From positions 46,351-110,350 of the forward strand of contig JAVBJT010000026.1 in NCBI GenBank assembly GCA_031546845.1: a stretch of DNA of 64,000 nucleotides. Reading direction: 5' to 3'. Both the position numbers and the translations under genes were made by a program. Under the pieces are notes generated by a model, which was given only the letters and a program-made list of their open reading frames with translations, was not told where the DNA came from and did no database searches. Within the stretch, counting starts at the first letter, position 1, and each line of letters opens with the position of its first letter. Of this stretch, positions 45,821-53,495 are shown in pieces. The DNA is from Azoarcus sp031546845 (GTDB lineage Bacteria > Pseudomonadota > Gammaproteobacteria > Burkholderiales > Rhodocyclaceae).

Positions 45821-46674
45821 GGCTGCGCGGGAACGACAGACGGGGCCGTAGATTCTTCGGCCAGCAAGCGGGAGCCGATCGCCACCAAATCCTCAGCCAC
45901 GGTGATTTCCTGCGATTGCCAAAACGATGGCGTGGGCACGCGCAAAAAGGCAAAGGGCACGGCCAACGCCTTCCATGCCGCGCCAAGCCGTTCAGCCGCT
46001 GGCGACGGCCCCTCTTCCTCGCCCGGCCCCAATTGCAGCCATACCACTTGGCGTACACCCGCCGTGGCCGTCAGCGTGGCCGCGCGCATGCCTTGGGCAA
46101 GCGCCGCCGAAAGACGATAGCCCGCCACCTCGACGGTTTCACCCGCTTGCGACAAGCGCTCGGGGGACACATCGTCCTCCGCGCGCTCCTTGCCAACGAT
46201 CCGCCCCATCGTCCATAAACGGAAAAACTGCTGCAGATGCTGCTTACCGTTCACCACCGGCTGCCACAACAACAGACCACAATCCAACCCGAAGCGCGTA
46301 GCGGCCTCGGCGGCGAGCAGCGCGCCGTGGCGCAGCCCCCACAGCCACAGCGGCCCGGCGGCCTGCGTGTGCGCCCAGTGAACGGCCCGGCGCACGTCAT
46401 CCAACCAGCCAAGCCAAGTAGCATCGCCCGCATCGCCGCAGCTATCGCCGCAGCCCAATAGATCCGGCACCAACACCAGCCAACCTTGTTCGGCCCAGGC
46501 TTTGGCTTGCAGCGCAATCATGCGCCGCGACTTGTTCATTTCCTCCGCGAACGCCGGCACGTGAACAATCGCGCCACGGCGCGGCACCCCTTCCGCGGGT
46601 TGCCAGACAACGCAAAAACGGAAACCGTCTTCGGCGGGCAGGTGAAAAGCGTGAGGAAACGACGGCGAAGGCAA
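45817..46674 (-). CDS. Alpha/beta hydrolase-fold protein, exosortase A-associated hydrolase 2 type
   Basis: A 285-residue protein with IVHVPAFAEEMNKSRRMIAL, LVLVPDLLGCGDSCGD and WLWGLRHGALLAAEA. The PAFAEEMNKSRRM block is a hallmark of TIGR03101-type proteins of exosortase A loci. The elbow GLRHG has Arg in place of the nucleophile, so ordinary serine hydrolysis is unlikely. The start is TTG 46674, the only start codon between the ACP stop 3 bases upstream and the first conserved strand. Coupled with hydrolase 1 by ATGA. Confidence 0.82.
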   Translation of the reverse strand: MPSPSFPHAFHLPAEDGFRFCVVWQPAEGVPRRGAIVHVPAFAEEMNKSRRMIALQAKAWAEQGWLVLVPDLLGCGDSCGDAGDATWLGWLDDVRRAVHWAHTQAAGPLWLWGLRHGALLAAEAATRFGLDCGLLLWQPVVNGKQHLQQFFRLWTMGRIVGKERAEDDVSPERLSQAGETVEVAGYRLSAALAQGMRAATLTATAGVRQVVWLQLGPGEEEGPSPAAERLGAAWKALAVPFAFLRVPTPSFWQSQEITVAEDLVAIGSRLLAEESTAPSVVPAQP

Positions 46675-46677
46675 GGC

Positions 46678-46926
46678 TCAGCCCAGCTTCACCGTTACCG
46701 CATCGACCAACGCGCCGACGGTGGCAAAAGTCTGGCCATCGATCTCGTCGTCGTCGAAAACGATATCGAAACGCTCCTCGATCGCACCGATGATGCCCAC
46801 AACCGCCATCGAGTCGAGTTCCGGCACGGCGCCCAAGAGCGGCGTGTCGCGCTCCATGCGCGCCGCCCGTCCTTGCAAGCCCAGCACGTCGTCGAGAATG
46901 GCGATGACTTCTTTATGCACGTCCAA
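46678..46926 (-). CDS. Acyl carrier protein of the exosortase A-associated type (TTG start)
   Basis: An 82-residue ACP. The phosphopantetheine attachment motif is ELDSMAVVGII (Ser near residue 39), followed by an acidic helix IEERFDIVFDDDEIDG. It is more divergent than the fatty-acid ACP. The start is TTG 46926, supported by GGAGAG eight bases upstream. It is the first gene of the minus-strand hydrolase-GT run. The acyl or aminoacyl group it carries is not known. Confidence 0.85.
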   Translation of the reverse strand: MDVHKEVIAILDDVLGLQGRAARMERDTPLLGAVPELDSMAVVGIIGAIEERFDIVFDDDEIDGQTFATVGALVDAVTVKLG

Positions 46927-47135
46927 AATTTACTCTCCAATAACCCGGCAAAAGACCCCACTGCGTCCGCGTCTTCACAAAAGCCGTGATTATCCTAGAA
47001 AAAACGCCGAATGGCGCCCTTCGTATCAGGGCCTTGCGCGCATGCCACGCACATGCCGGATAAACCGGGTGGAACGGACTGCGGCAGCCCCGCTCCACCC
47101 GCCGGGATGATAGAGGAAGCGGGGGCCTCGATCTC

Positions 47136-47164
47136 GTGACAAAATAGCGGGAAACCCATATTTT
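47136..47164 (+). promoter_or_regulatory. Sigma70-like promoter of the ATP-grasp gene with a very short leader
   Basis: GTGACA (47136-47141) and TATTTT (47159-47164) are spaced by 17 bases. A start of transcription about 7 bases later leaves only some 6 bases before the ATG at 47177. The -35 matches five of six consensus bases, the -10 four of six. The remaining intergenic space (46927-47135) shows nothing firm. Confidence 0.4.
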
Positions 47165-47176
47165 CAACTGAGTTTC

Positions 47177-48343
47177 ATGAGTAATTCACCGGATTGCCCC
47201 TATGCCGTCGTCGTCGGTTTGTGCGGCCACGGGCTTGGTATCGTCCGCGCGCTTCACCGCGGCGGCGTCCCAGTCATCGCCCTGGAGGCCGACCGCGCGC
47301 TGCCAGGCGTGCGCACGCGTTGCGCCGAAGTACGCATGGTGCCGGACATCAATCGCGACGGGCTGATCGACGCGCTCGTCGCGCTCGCGCACGAACTCGA
47401 TCCACCGTCGAAACCGGTACTGCTGCTCACCAGCGACCGCATGGTCGAAACCATCGGCCGCGCGCTCGACCGCATTGTGCCGCACTACCGCCTAAGCTGG
47501 GCGGATGCCACACCACGCCTGCTGCCCTTGTTGGGCAAGGATCGTATCGAGCAGCGCTGCCACGAGGTAGGCATGAACTACCCGCACACCATCGTCGTGG
47601 AAGAGCTCGACCGCCTTGAAGAAAAGCTGCGCGCACTACGCTTCCCCCTCATCGCCAAGCCCACCCGGCCGGTTTCCGCGTTCAAGACCGTCGTCGCCCA
47701 TTCGCTCGCCAATTTCACCGCCGCGCGCGCGCGCATGAGCGCAAGCCTGCCGATCATCGTGCAGGAATTCATCCCGGGCGACGACAGCGTCATCCGTTTC
47801 GGCGCGCTCTACCTCGACCATGGCCGCGTGCTTGCCCGCTTCGAGGGGCGCAAACTGCGCTCACGCCCGATGGGGCACACCACGCTGGCGGTCGCACAAC
47901 GCGACGACGCCATCCACGCGCTAGCCCTACGCTTTTTCGCCGGCCTCGACCTTTCCGGCCCGGTCTCGCTGGAACTGAAAGCGGCCCCCGACGGCACCCA
48001 ATGGGTAATCGAACCCACTGTCGGGCGCACCGACTTCTGGGCCGATCTATGCACCGCGGACGGCGTCGATCTACCGCTGATCGAATACTTCTCCCAAATC
48101 GGCCAACCACCGCCCTCAGCCACACAAAACGACCGCTTTCTGTGGATCAACGGCGAACGCGACCCCGGCGGCCTACTGTGGCTGCTCGCGCACCATCCAG
48201 GCCACCTCTTCAAGCGGCGCATTCGCGGCCTCTATGCCAGACTGGCCGACCCCCGGCCCTTCACCGCCGCCCTTGCCCGTTACCTCGCCGCACAACCGGC
48301 ACGCGCCGCGCGCCTCGCCGGCCGGCTGCTGCGGCGCACCTGA
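47177..48343 (+). CDS. ATP-grasp superfamily ligase
   Basis: A 388-residue enzyme with an N-terminal Rossmann-like preATP-grasp region (YAVVVGLCGHGLGIVRALHR, LLLTSDRMVETIG), a central ATP-grasp fold (FPLIAKPTRPVSAFKTVV, PIIVQEFIPGDDSVIRF) and metal-binding residues near VSLELKAAPDGTQWVIEPTVGRTDFW (two stretches, about residues 265-290). ATP-grasp enzymes of this kind, carboxylate-amine ligases, occur in exosortase and exopolysaccharide loci. It is divergent from the ACP-hydrolase run and precedes the EF-Tu-like gene by 38 bases. The substrate is unknown. Confidence 0.85.
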   Translation: MSNSPDCPYAVVVGLCGHGLGIVRALHRGGVPVIALEADRALPGVRTRCAEVRMVPDINRDGLIDALVALAHELDPPSKPVLLLTSDRMVETIGRALDRIVPHYRLSWADATPRLLPLLGKDRIEQRCHEVGMNYPHTIVVEELDRLEEKLRALRFPLIAKPTRPVSAFKTVVAHSLANFTAARARMSASLPIIVQEFIPGDDSVIRFGALYLDHGRVLARFEGRKLRSRPMGHTTLAVAQRDDAIHALALRFFAGLDLSGPVSLELKAAPDGTQWVIEPTVGRTDFWADLCTADGVDLPLIEYFSQIGQPPPSATQNDRFLWINGERDPGGLLWLLAHHPGHLFKRRIRGLYARLADPRPFTAALARYLAAQPARAARLAGRLLRRT

Positions 48344-48381
48344 CCGGTCCGCGCGAACATGAAGCGCCCTGGCTTTTGCGC

Positions 48382-48768
48382 ATGAACCAACCGCACGATA
48401 TCGAAGGAACGCTCCAATTGCTCGCCACCCAGCAGGGCGGGCGGCAAACGCCCGCGCTTTCCGGGTATCGGCCACAACACAAACTCCACGACAACTATCA
48501 CGCCTCCGGTCAGCACACGTATTTGGGCACCGGCCAAGTTGCACCCGGCGAAACCGCGAATGTCGCCGTTACTTTCGCCACGCCGGATGTCTATCCCCAC
48601 TCGCTTTGGGTCGGGCGCGAAATCGACGTACTGGAAGGCCCGCGGGTCGTCGGAAAGCTGACCGTTACCCATATTCTCAAGCCGATTCTCCGTGGCAACG
48701 CCGAGACTTATTCCCCCATCTGGGTAGAACCGCCGGGGCTGGACAAAAACGGCCAAATCCACGACTGA
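48382..48768 (+). CDS. Free-standing EF-Tu domain III-like protein
   Basis: A 128-residue protein that resembles only the C-terminal beta-barrel of elongation factor Tu: GGRQTPALSGYRPQHKL corresponds to GGRHTPFFKGYRPQF of EF-Tu, and LEGPRVVGKLTVTHIL to the C-terminal REGGRTVG region. The GTPase domain and domain II are absent and no GTP motif is present. It lies behind the ATP-grasp gene and before an intrinsic terminator, so these two form a small unit. Its function is unknown; it could interact with aminoacyl-tRNA, since domain III contacts tRNA in EF-Tu. That last point is inference. Confidence 0.8.
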   Translation: MNQPHDIEGTLQLLATQQGGRQTPALSGYRPQHKLHDNYHASGQHTYLGTGQVAPGETANVAVTFATPDVYPHSLWVGREIDVLEGPRVVGKLTVTHILKPILRGNAETYSPIWVEPPGLDKNGQIHD

Positions 48769-48785
48769 CCGCGCGCAGCAGAAAC

Positions 48786-48822
48786 GCTCCGCCCCGCTCA
48801 CCGCGCTTCGGAGCCATTTTTT
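48786..48822 (+). terminator. Intrinsic terminator after the EF-Tu-like gene
   Basis: GCTCCG (48786-48791) pairs with CGGAGC (48809-48814), with further G+C-rich pairing inside, and is followed by CATTTTTT (six T residues, 48817-48822). It lies 18 bases after the stop codon. A second hairpin follows directly. Confidence 0.75.
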
Positions 48823-48824
48823 GG

Positions 48825-48843
48825 AAAAGCACGTGGGGCTTTT
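48825..48843. terminator. Bidirectional hairpin between the converging EF-Tu-like and xerC genes
   Basis: AAAAGC and GCTTTT form a stem with the loop ACGTGGG. T-runs follow on the plus strand, and shorter ones on the minus strand after the xerC stop at 48848. It can end xerC transcription and back up the previous terminator. Confidence 0.65.
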
Positions 48844-48847
48844 TTGC

Positions 48848-49792
48848 TTACTTCTTCATCTTGGCGCGCGGATGCGCCGCGTCGTACACCTTGGCAAGGT
48901 GCTGGAAATCAAGATGGGTGTAGACCTGCGTCGAGCGGATGCTGGCGTGGCCGAGCAGCTCTTGCACCGCGCGCAGATCGCCGCTGGATTGCAGCATGTG
49001 GCTGGCAAAGCTGTGCCGCAGCATATGCGGGTGCACATGCACGCCCAGTGCAACCGCGCGCGCGCGCAACGCTAGGCGGCTGCGGATCGCGCCCGGACTC
49101 ATGCGCGCACCAGTGCGCGTCAGGAACAGGGTCGGCTCGCCATCGCGGCATAGCGTATCCCGCACCGCAAGCCACGCCCGCAATGCCTCCATGGCTTTGG
49201 CGCCGACCGGCACGGTGCGCATCTTGCCGCGCTTACCGAGCACGGTGACCATGCCTTCGGCCCAATCGATGCCGCCATCCACGCTCAAACCAGCGAGTTC
49301 GGCAAGGCGCAATCCGGACGAATAAAACAGCTCGAACATGGCCAGATCGCGCACGCCGAGCACGCCATCGACCTTGGAGTCGAAATCCGGGTCGGCATCG
49401 AGCAGCCGTCTGCTTTGATCCGGCGACAAGGCGCGCGGCAAGGGCGCCGGAGAACGCGGCGGCCGTATGCCTTCCACCGGGTTGGCGGTGCCATTGTGGT
49501 GGCGCACCCGCCAATGGTAGTAGCCGCGCCAGGCGGAGAGATTTCGCGCGATGGAGCGCCCGCTCAGCCCTTCGCTGTGCAGACGGATAACAAAGTGGCG
49601 GATATCACTCGGCGTCAGCGCCTCGGGCATGCGCCCAGCGGCAAGCCGGTCAAGGCGTTCAAGGTCGCGGCGATAGCCGTCGAGCGTATGCGCGGAAGCG
49701 CGGCGCTGAACGGCGAGGTAATCGAGGTATTCATCGAACCACGCCGGCCTTGCGGGCGGCATGTCCGAGGACGGCGAGCCTGCCCGCGGCAT
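48848..49792 (-). CDS. xerC: Site-specific tyrosine recombinase XerC
   Basis: A 314-residue recombinase that, with XerD, resolves chromosome dimers at dif. SAM-like N-terminal domain at about residues 14-95 (FDEYLDYLAVQRRASAHTL) and a catalytic domain with Arg in SGLRLAELAGL, Lys in GKRGKMRTVP, HMLRHSFASH, GHASI and the nucleophile Tyr in STQVYTHLDF. All catalytic residues are present. The ATG at 49792 overlaps the DUF484 stop (TGATG). dapF-DUF484-xerC is a common proteobacterial order. Confidence 0.95.
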   Translation of the reverse strand: MPRAGSPSSDMPPARPAWFDEYLDYLAVQRRASAHTLDGYRRDLERLDRLAAGRMPEALTPSDIRHFVIRLHSEGLSGRSIARNLSAWRGYYHWRVRHHNGTANPVEGIRPPRSPAPLPRALSPDQSRRLLDADPDFDSKVDGVLGVRDLAMFELFYSSGLRLAELAGLSVDGGIDWAEGMVTVLGKRGKMRTVPVGAKAMEALRAWLAVRDTLCRDGEPTLFLTRTGARMSPGAIRSRLALRARAVALGVHVHPHMLRHSFASHMLQSSGDLRAVQELLGHASIRSTQVYTHLDFQHLAKVYDAAHPRAKMKK

Positions 49793-50445
49793 CACCCAAG
49801 TTCGCACAACAGCGCTGCGGCGACGAGATCGCCGATACGCCCGAGGTAGAGCGTGCCCATTTCAGGGTAGAAGCGCTCCGGCTCCTCGCTGCCGAGCGCA
49901 AGCATGCCGAACACCTGGGCTTGCCGCCACAGCGGAATCAGCGCCAGCGAGCGGATGTGCGGCGCGGTTTCGCCGAACCAATCGACGATTTCAAGATTGT
50001 TCGGCGCGCCGCAATAGGAGTGGCGCAGATCGCCGGCATAAAGCCGAACGTCTTCGCTGACCGGGGAAAACTCCACTTCCTCGCGCACCAGCACGCTGTT
50101 CCAGATGCGCAGCGCGGCGTGCGGCACGGAAAAATCGTCCCGCAGGCTGGAAACAAGCGCCAACAACACGGCTTCGTAGCTTCCCGCTTCCAAAAGCACG
50201 ACCGAAAGGCGATGCACCTTGCCGCTGATTTCGTCGTTTTCCTCGCCGAAGCGGATCAATTCGGCCAGTTTGTTTTCGAGTTGCTGGATCTTGTCGCGCA
50301 AGGCGTAAAGCTGCCGCTCGGCCAGGGAAATGGCCCGGCCGTCGTGACGCGGATGCGGCACGGTGAGCTGGGTGAACAGTTCATCGTGCTCGGATAGGAA
50401 ATCGGGGTTGTCGCGCAAGTAGCGGGCAACATCGTCGGCATTCAT
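49792..50445 (-). CDS. DUF484 family protein (GAF-like)
   Basis: A 217-residue cytoplasmic protein of the DUF484 family, a GAF-like fold with an N-terminal coiled coil. The start MNADDVARYLRDNPDFLSEH is typical. A coiled segment, LAERQLYALRDKIQQLENKL, lies at about residues 45-65, and a GAF domain at about 85-215 (LALIPLWRQAQVFGMLALGS). AGGAG precedes the ATG. Its function is unknown; it is regularly found with xerC and dapF. Confidence 0.92.
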   Translation of the reverse strand: MNADDVARYLRDNPDFLSEHDELFTQLTVPHPRHDGRAISLAERQLYALRDKIQQLENKLAELIRFGEENDEISGKVHRLSVVLLEAGSYEAVLLALVSSLRDDFSVPHAALRIWNSVLVREEVEFSPVSEDVRLYAGDLRHSYCGAPNNLEIVDWFGETAPHIRSLALIPLWRQAQVFGMLALGSEEPERFYPEMGTLYLGRIGDLVAAALLCELG

Positions 50446-50460
50446 CGGAAGTACTCCTGT

Positions 50461-50479
50461 CGGGCAGCCAGGCTGCCCG
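50461..50479. repeat. Hairpin between dapF and the DUF484 gene
   Basis: CGGGCAG and CTGCCCG form a perfect 7-bp stem with a CCAGG loop, just before the DUF484 ribosome binding site. There is no U-tract, so it is more likely an RNA processing or stability element in the dapF-DUF484-xerC transcript than a terminator. Confidence 0.4.
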
Positions 50480-50508
50480 GTTGTAATCGTAGCGGGCGGA
50501 ATTCCGCG

Positions 50509-51375
50509 TCAGGCAAAATCGGGCACGCCTCCGGGCACAGTCTCAGGCAAGGTGATCTCACCCTCGAATACGCTGACAGCGGGGCCCGTCATCAGCACCG
50601 GAGAACCCGGTCCGTTCCAGGCGATTTCGAGCTCACCGCCACGGGTTTCGACCCGCACCGGAGATTCCAGCAAACCGCGCAGCATGCCGGTCACCACAGC
50701 GGCACAGGCGCCGGTGCCGCAGGCAAGCGTTTCACCGGCGCCGCGCTCGAACACACGCAGGCGAATGTGACACGGCCCGGCCACCTCCATGAACCCGGCA
50801 TTGACGCGAGCGGGGAAACGCGGATGGCGCTCGATCAACGCGCCCTGCGCGACCACCGGCGCGGCCGCCACATCGGCCACCACTTGCACCGCGTGCGGAT
50901 TGCCCATCGACACGGCGGTAATCGCCACGGTGTCGCCGCCCACGTCGAGCGGCTGGACCACCGCATCGCTATCGGAAACAAAGGGAATCCGCGCCGGGCG
51001 CAGTTCCGGCACCCCCATATCCACCGTCACCAGGCCATCGTCGCGCAAGCGCGGCACGATCACGCCGGAGCGGGTTTCCACGCGAATCTCGCGCTTGACC
51101 GTCAGACCCTTGTCATGAACGAAGCGGACGAAACAGCGCGCGCCATTGCCGCACTGCTCCACCTCGTCGCCGTCGGCGTTGAAAATGCGGTAACGGAAAT
51201 CCGCACCGGCCAGCGTGGCCGGTTCGACCACCAGCAATTGATCGCAGCCGACACCGAAATGACGGTCGGCAATCGCCCGTACCCGCTCGGGCGTCAGATC
51301 GATGGGTGCGGCCGTGGCATCGACGACGACGAAGTCGTTGCCCAAACCGTGCATCTTGGTAAAACGCAGTTGCAT
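50509..51375 (-). CDS. dapF: Diaminopimelate epimerase
   Basis: Interconverts L,L- and meso-diaminopimelate in lysine and peptidoglycan synthesis. The start MQLRFTKMHGLGNDFVVVDA is canonical. The two catalytic cysteines are in VEQCGNGARCF (about residue 80) and LACGTGACAAVV (about residue 228), and SMGNPHAVQVV is present. The product is 288 residues, slightly longer than usual at the C-terminus. An upstream open stretch is not part of the gene. Confidence 0.96.
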   Translation of the reverse strand: MQLRFTKMHGLGNDFVVVDATAAPIDLTPERVRAIADRHFGVGCDQLLVVEPATLAGADFRYRIFNADGDEVEQCGNGARCFVRFVHDKGLTVKREIRVETRSGVIVPRLRDDGLVTVDMGVPELRPARIPFVSDSDAVVQPLDVGGDTVAITAVSMGNPHAVQVVADVAAAPVVAQGALIERHPRFPARVNAGFMEVAGPCHIRLRVFERGAGETLACGTGACAAVVTGMLRGLLESPVRVETRGGELEIAWNGPGSPVLMTGPAVSVFEGEITLPETVPGGVPDFA

Positions 51376-51484
51376 GAAAAGCCGCTTGCAAAAAAAGAAA
51401 ACGAAAAACAAAACACCCGGATAGCAAGCAATTCTCGCCCAGCATCCGGCCTCCGTCCAGCGCAGACATGCCGCCGGCACATAC

Positions 51485-52360
51485 TCAGTATAGTTTTGCC
51501 TCGCCCAGCGGGCGCGTTTTGAAGCGGCGGTGCACCCAGTAATACTGTTCCGGCATGGAACGGACAACGTTTTCTATCCATCCGTTCATACGCCGGGTAT
51601 CGGCTTCGACGTCGGCGCTGGGGAAATCCGCCCACGGCTCCCCGATCTCGATCCGGTAACCGCTACCATCCGGTAACAACTGCGCGGTGCAACCGAGTAC
51701 CGTGGCGCCAGCCAGGCGGGCCAGCCGCGACAAACCCGTGATGGTGGCCGCCTCAACGCCGAAGAAGGGTGCGAAAACCGCATCCTTGCGACCATAATCC
51801 ATGTCCGGCAGATAGAAAAACGGCCGCCCTGCCTTCATCGCCTTCACCGTGCCGCGCACGCCATCCTGGCGCGACAGCAACAACTGATCGCCGAAGCGGC
51901 TGCGGCCGTGGTACAGCCAGCGGTCGACCACCTTGTTTTTCTGCCGCGCGTAGACGCTGACGAAGTCGCCTTCCAGCGTCAGGCGCGTGCCGGCAATGTC
52001 GAGACCGACAAAATGCGGCGCCAGCAAAATTACCGGACGCCCCTCGGCGCGCAAGCGCTCCAGACGCTCGATGCCAGCGAAACGGGCAAGGCGCTTGAGT
52101 CGCTCAGGGCTGGCCCACCATGCCACACCGCGTTCGAGCAGGCTGCGCCCGAGCATGCGGAAATGCCCCCGCAGCAGGCGGCCACGCGCGCGTTCGTCAA
52201 GTTGCGGAAAACACAGCCGCAAATTGGTCGCCGCCACCTTGCGCCGCCGTATCGCGAACACGTACAGCAGCAGCCCCACCCCCTCGCCGAGGCGGGCGAG
52301 CACGGGCAACGGCAGCCAATGCAGCAGCCAAAACAGGGCGATACCGAAACGGCTCATCAT
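51485..52360 (-). CDS. lpxL: Lipid A biosynthesis acyltransferase (LpxL/HtrB family)
   Basis: Adds a secondary acyl chain to lipid A at the inner membrane. The 291-residue protein begins with a hydrophobic anchor (GIALFWLLHWLPLPVLARLG). The active-site HX4D is in LAPHFVGLDIAG (about residue 125). Conserved FYLPDMDYGRKDAVFAPFFG and the C-terminal PEQYYWVHRRFKTRP match the LpxL group well. ATGA overlap with the second acyltransferase gene. Chain specificity cannot be read from the sequence. Confidence 0.9.
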   Translation of the reverse strand: MMSRFGIALFWLLHWLPLPVLARLGEGVGLLLYVFAIRRRKVAATNLRLCFPQLDERARGRLLRGHFRMLGRSLLERGVAWWASPERLKRLARFAGIERLERLRAEGRPVILLAPHFVGLDIAGTRLTLEGDFVSVYARQKNKVVDRWLYHGRSRFGDQLLLSRQDGVRGTVKAMKAGRPFFYLPDMDYGRKDAVFAPFFGVEAATITGLSRLARLAGATVLGCTAQLLPDGSGYRIEIGEPWADFPSADVEADTRRMNGWIENVVRSMPEQYYWVHRRFKTRPLGEAKLY

Positions 52361-53268
52361 GAGTCCGCCTCGCGCCCCGAAAATGCTTCCAGGGCGGGCG
52401 CGGCGACGTCCTCCACGGCCTTCGGCCTTTTGTAGCGGTGGTAGCCCCACAGATACTGGGCGGGGCAACGCAGAATCAGCCGCTCGATATCGCGGTTGAT
52501 CGCCGCGCAGCGTTGTTCAATATCGCCTTCCAGCGTTTCGACAGGCGCCGATACATGCACCGCATAGCCCGCGCCACCCGCCAGACGCTCGGCCCAGATA
52601 TAAACCAGGCGCACGTTTTTGACCTCGGCAAGCCGCGCGGCCAAGGTCATCGTCCATGCGGGACGGCCGAAAAATGGCGCCCATACGCCCTCGCCCGCCG
52701 CCGGCACCTGATCCGGCAGAATTCCCACCGCCTCACGCCCGCGCAGGGTCTTGACCAAACGGCGCACGCCGGACAGATCGGCCGGCGCGATGCTGACCGC
52801 GCCGCGCGTGCGCCCCCGCTCCATCAGCGGCCCCAGGGCGGCTTTGCGCGGCGGGCGGTACAGCACCGTCACCGGCGCGCTTGCGCCGTAATATTGCGAG
52901 GTGATCTCGAAACAACCCAGATGCGGGGTCAGAAACAGCAAGCCGGCGCCATCCCGATGGGCCTGCTCGACCAGTTCCCAGCCCTCGACGCGCACGACGC
53001 TGGCAACGATCTCATCAGCCGGACGCAGCCACAGCCACGGCAATTCGAGCACCTGCCGCCCCGCCTCGGCGACAGCCGCGCGCCGAATGGTCGGATCGTC
53101 GCGGCCGAGCGCGAGCGCGAGGTTTTGCCGCAAGCGCCGCCGGTATCCTTTATCCAACCCATAGACGAGCCAGCCCGCCCAGCCGCCAAGACGGTGGAGC
53201 AAAGACAGCGGCATACGGGAAAAAAAACGGAACAGAAAGGCGATGGGCACGGTGCGATGCACAAACAA
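52357..53268 (-). CDS. Second lipid A (LpxL/LpxM-type) acyltransferase
   Basis: A 303-residue paralogue of the neighbouring LpxL, with HX4E in LTPHLGCFEITSQ (about residue 118), GILPDQVPAAGEGVWAPFFG and AQYLWGYHRYKRPK. Together the pair probably adds both secondary acyl chains. The start is uncertain: TTG 53268, GTG 53262 and GTG 53253 are all in frame and none has a strong Shine-Dalgarno; the first is given. Divergent from metK. Confidence 0.87.
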   Translation of the reverse strand: MFVHRTVPIAFLFRFFSRMPLSLLHRLGGWAGWLVYGLDKGYRRRLRQNLALALGRDDPTIRRAAVAEAGRQVLELPWLWLRPADEIVASVVRVEGWELVEQAHRDGAGLLFLTPHLGCFEITSQYYGASAPVTVLYRPPRKAALGPLMERGRTRGAVSIAPADLSGVRRLVKTLRGREAVGILPDQVPAAGEGVWAPFFGRPAWTMTLAARLAEVKNVRLVYIWAERLAGGAGYAVHVSAPVETLEGDIEQRCAAINRDIERLILRCPAQYLWGYHRYKRPKAVEDVAAPALEAFSGREADS

Positions 53269-53431
53269 AGTGAGCGGCGCACGGCGCGCCTTGGTTTGAC
53301 CAACTTGGACGAGCGATTATAATCGCCGCACGACCGCCGAGTTAATTCGACAACTTGCAGGGCGGTCGCCGTGCCCGAGCTTATCGCTGGCGCGGCATAT
53401 AAATTCTGCTAAAGCGACGCCTGCTCAGCAA

Positions 53432-53472
53432 AATCCCCGGAGCCGGCACACGCCGCCCGACTATTGGGGATT
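53432..53472 (+). promoter_or_regulatory. Possible structured leader of metK
   Basis: AATCCCC (53432-53438) and GGGGATT (53466-53472) form a perfect 7-bp long-range pair enclosing a G+C-rich segment with smaller self-complementary parts. It lies 24 bases before the metK ATG and 9 bases before its AGGAG. It could be a regulatory or stability structure. It does not match the SAM riboswitch classes that I know, so no ligand is proposed. The rest of the roughly 230-base gap to the divergent acyltransferase gene shows no clear promoter. Confidence 0.35.
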
Positions 53473-53495
53473 ACCGTTGTTGCAAGGAGCAGATC

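Noticed and set aside
51376..51567. 64-residue extension of dapF
   Set aside because: MQLRFTKMHGLGNDF is the standard start; the extension overlaps the region after the LpxL-type gene and has no conservation signals.
53322..53495. SAM riboswitch before metK
   Set aside because: The leader can fold, but I could not match it to SAM-I, SAM-II, SAM-III, SAM-IV/V or SAM/SAH consensus motifs.
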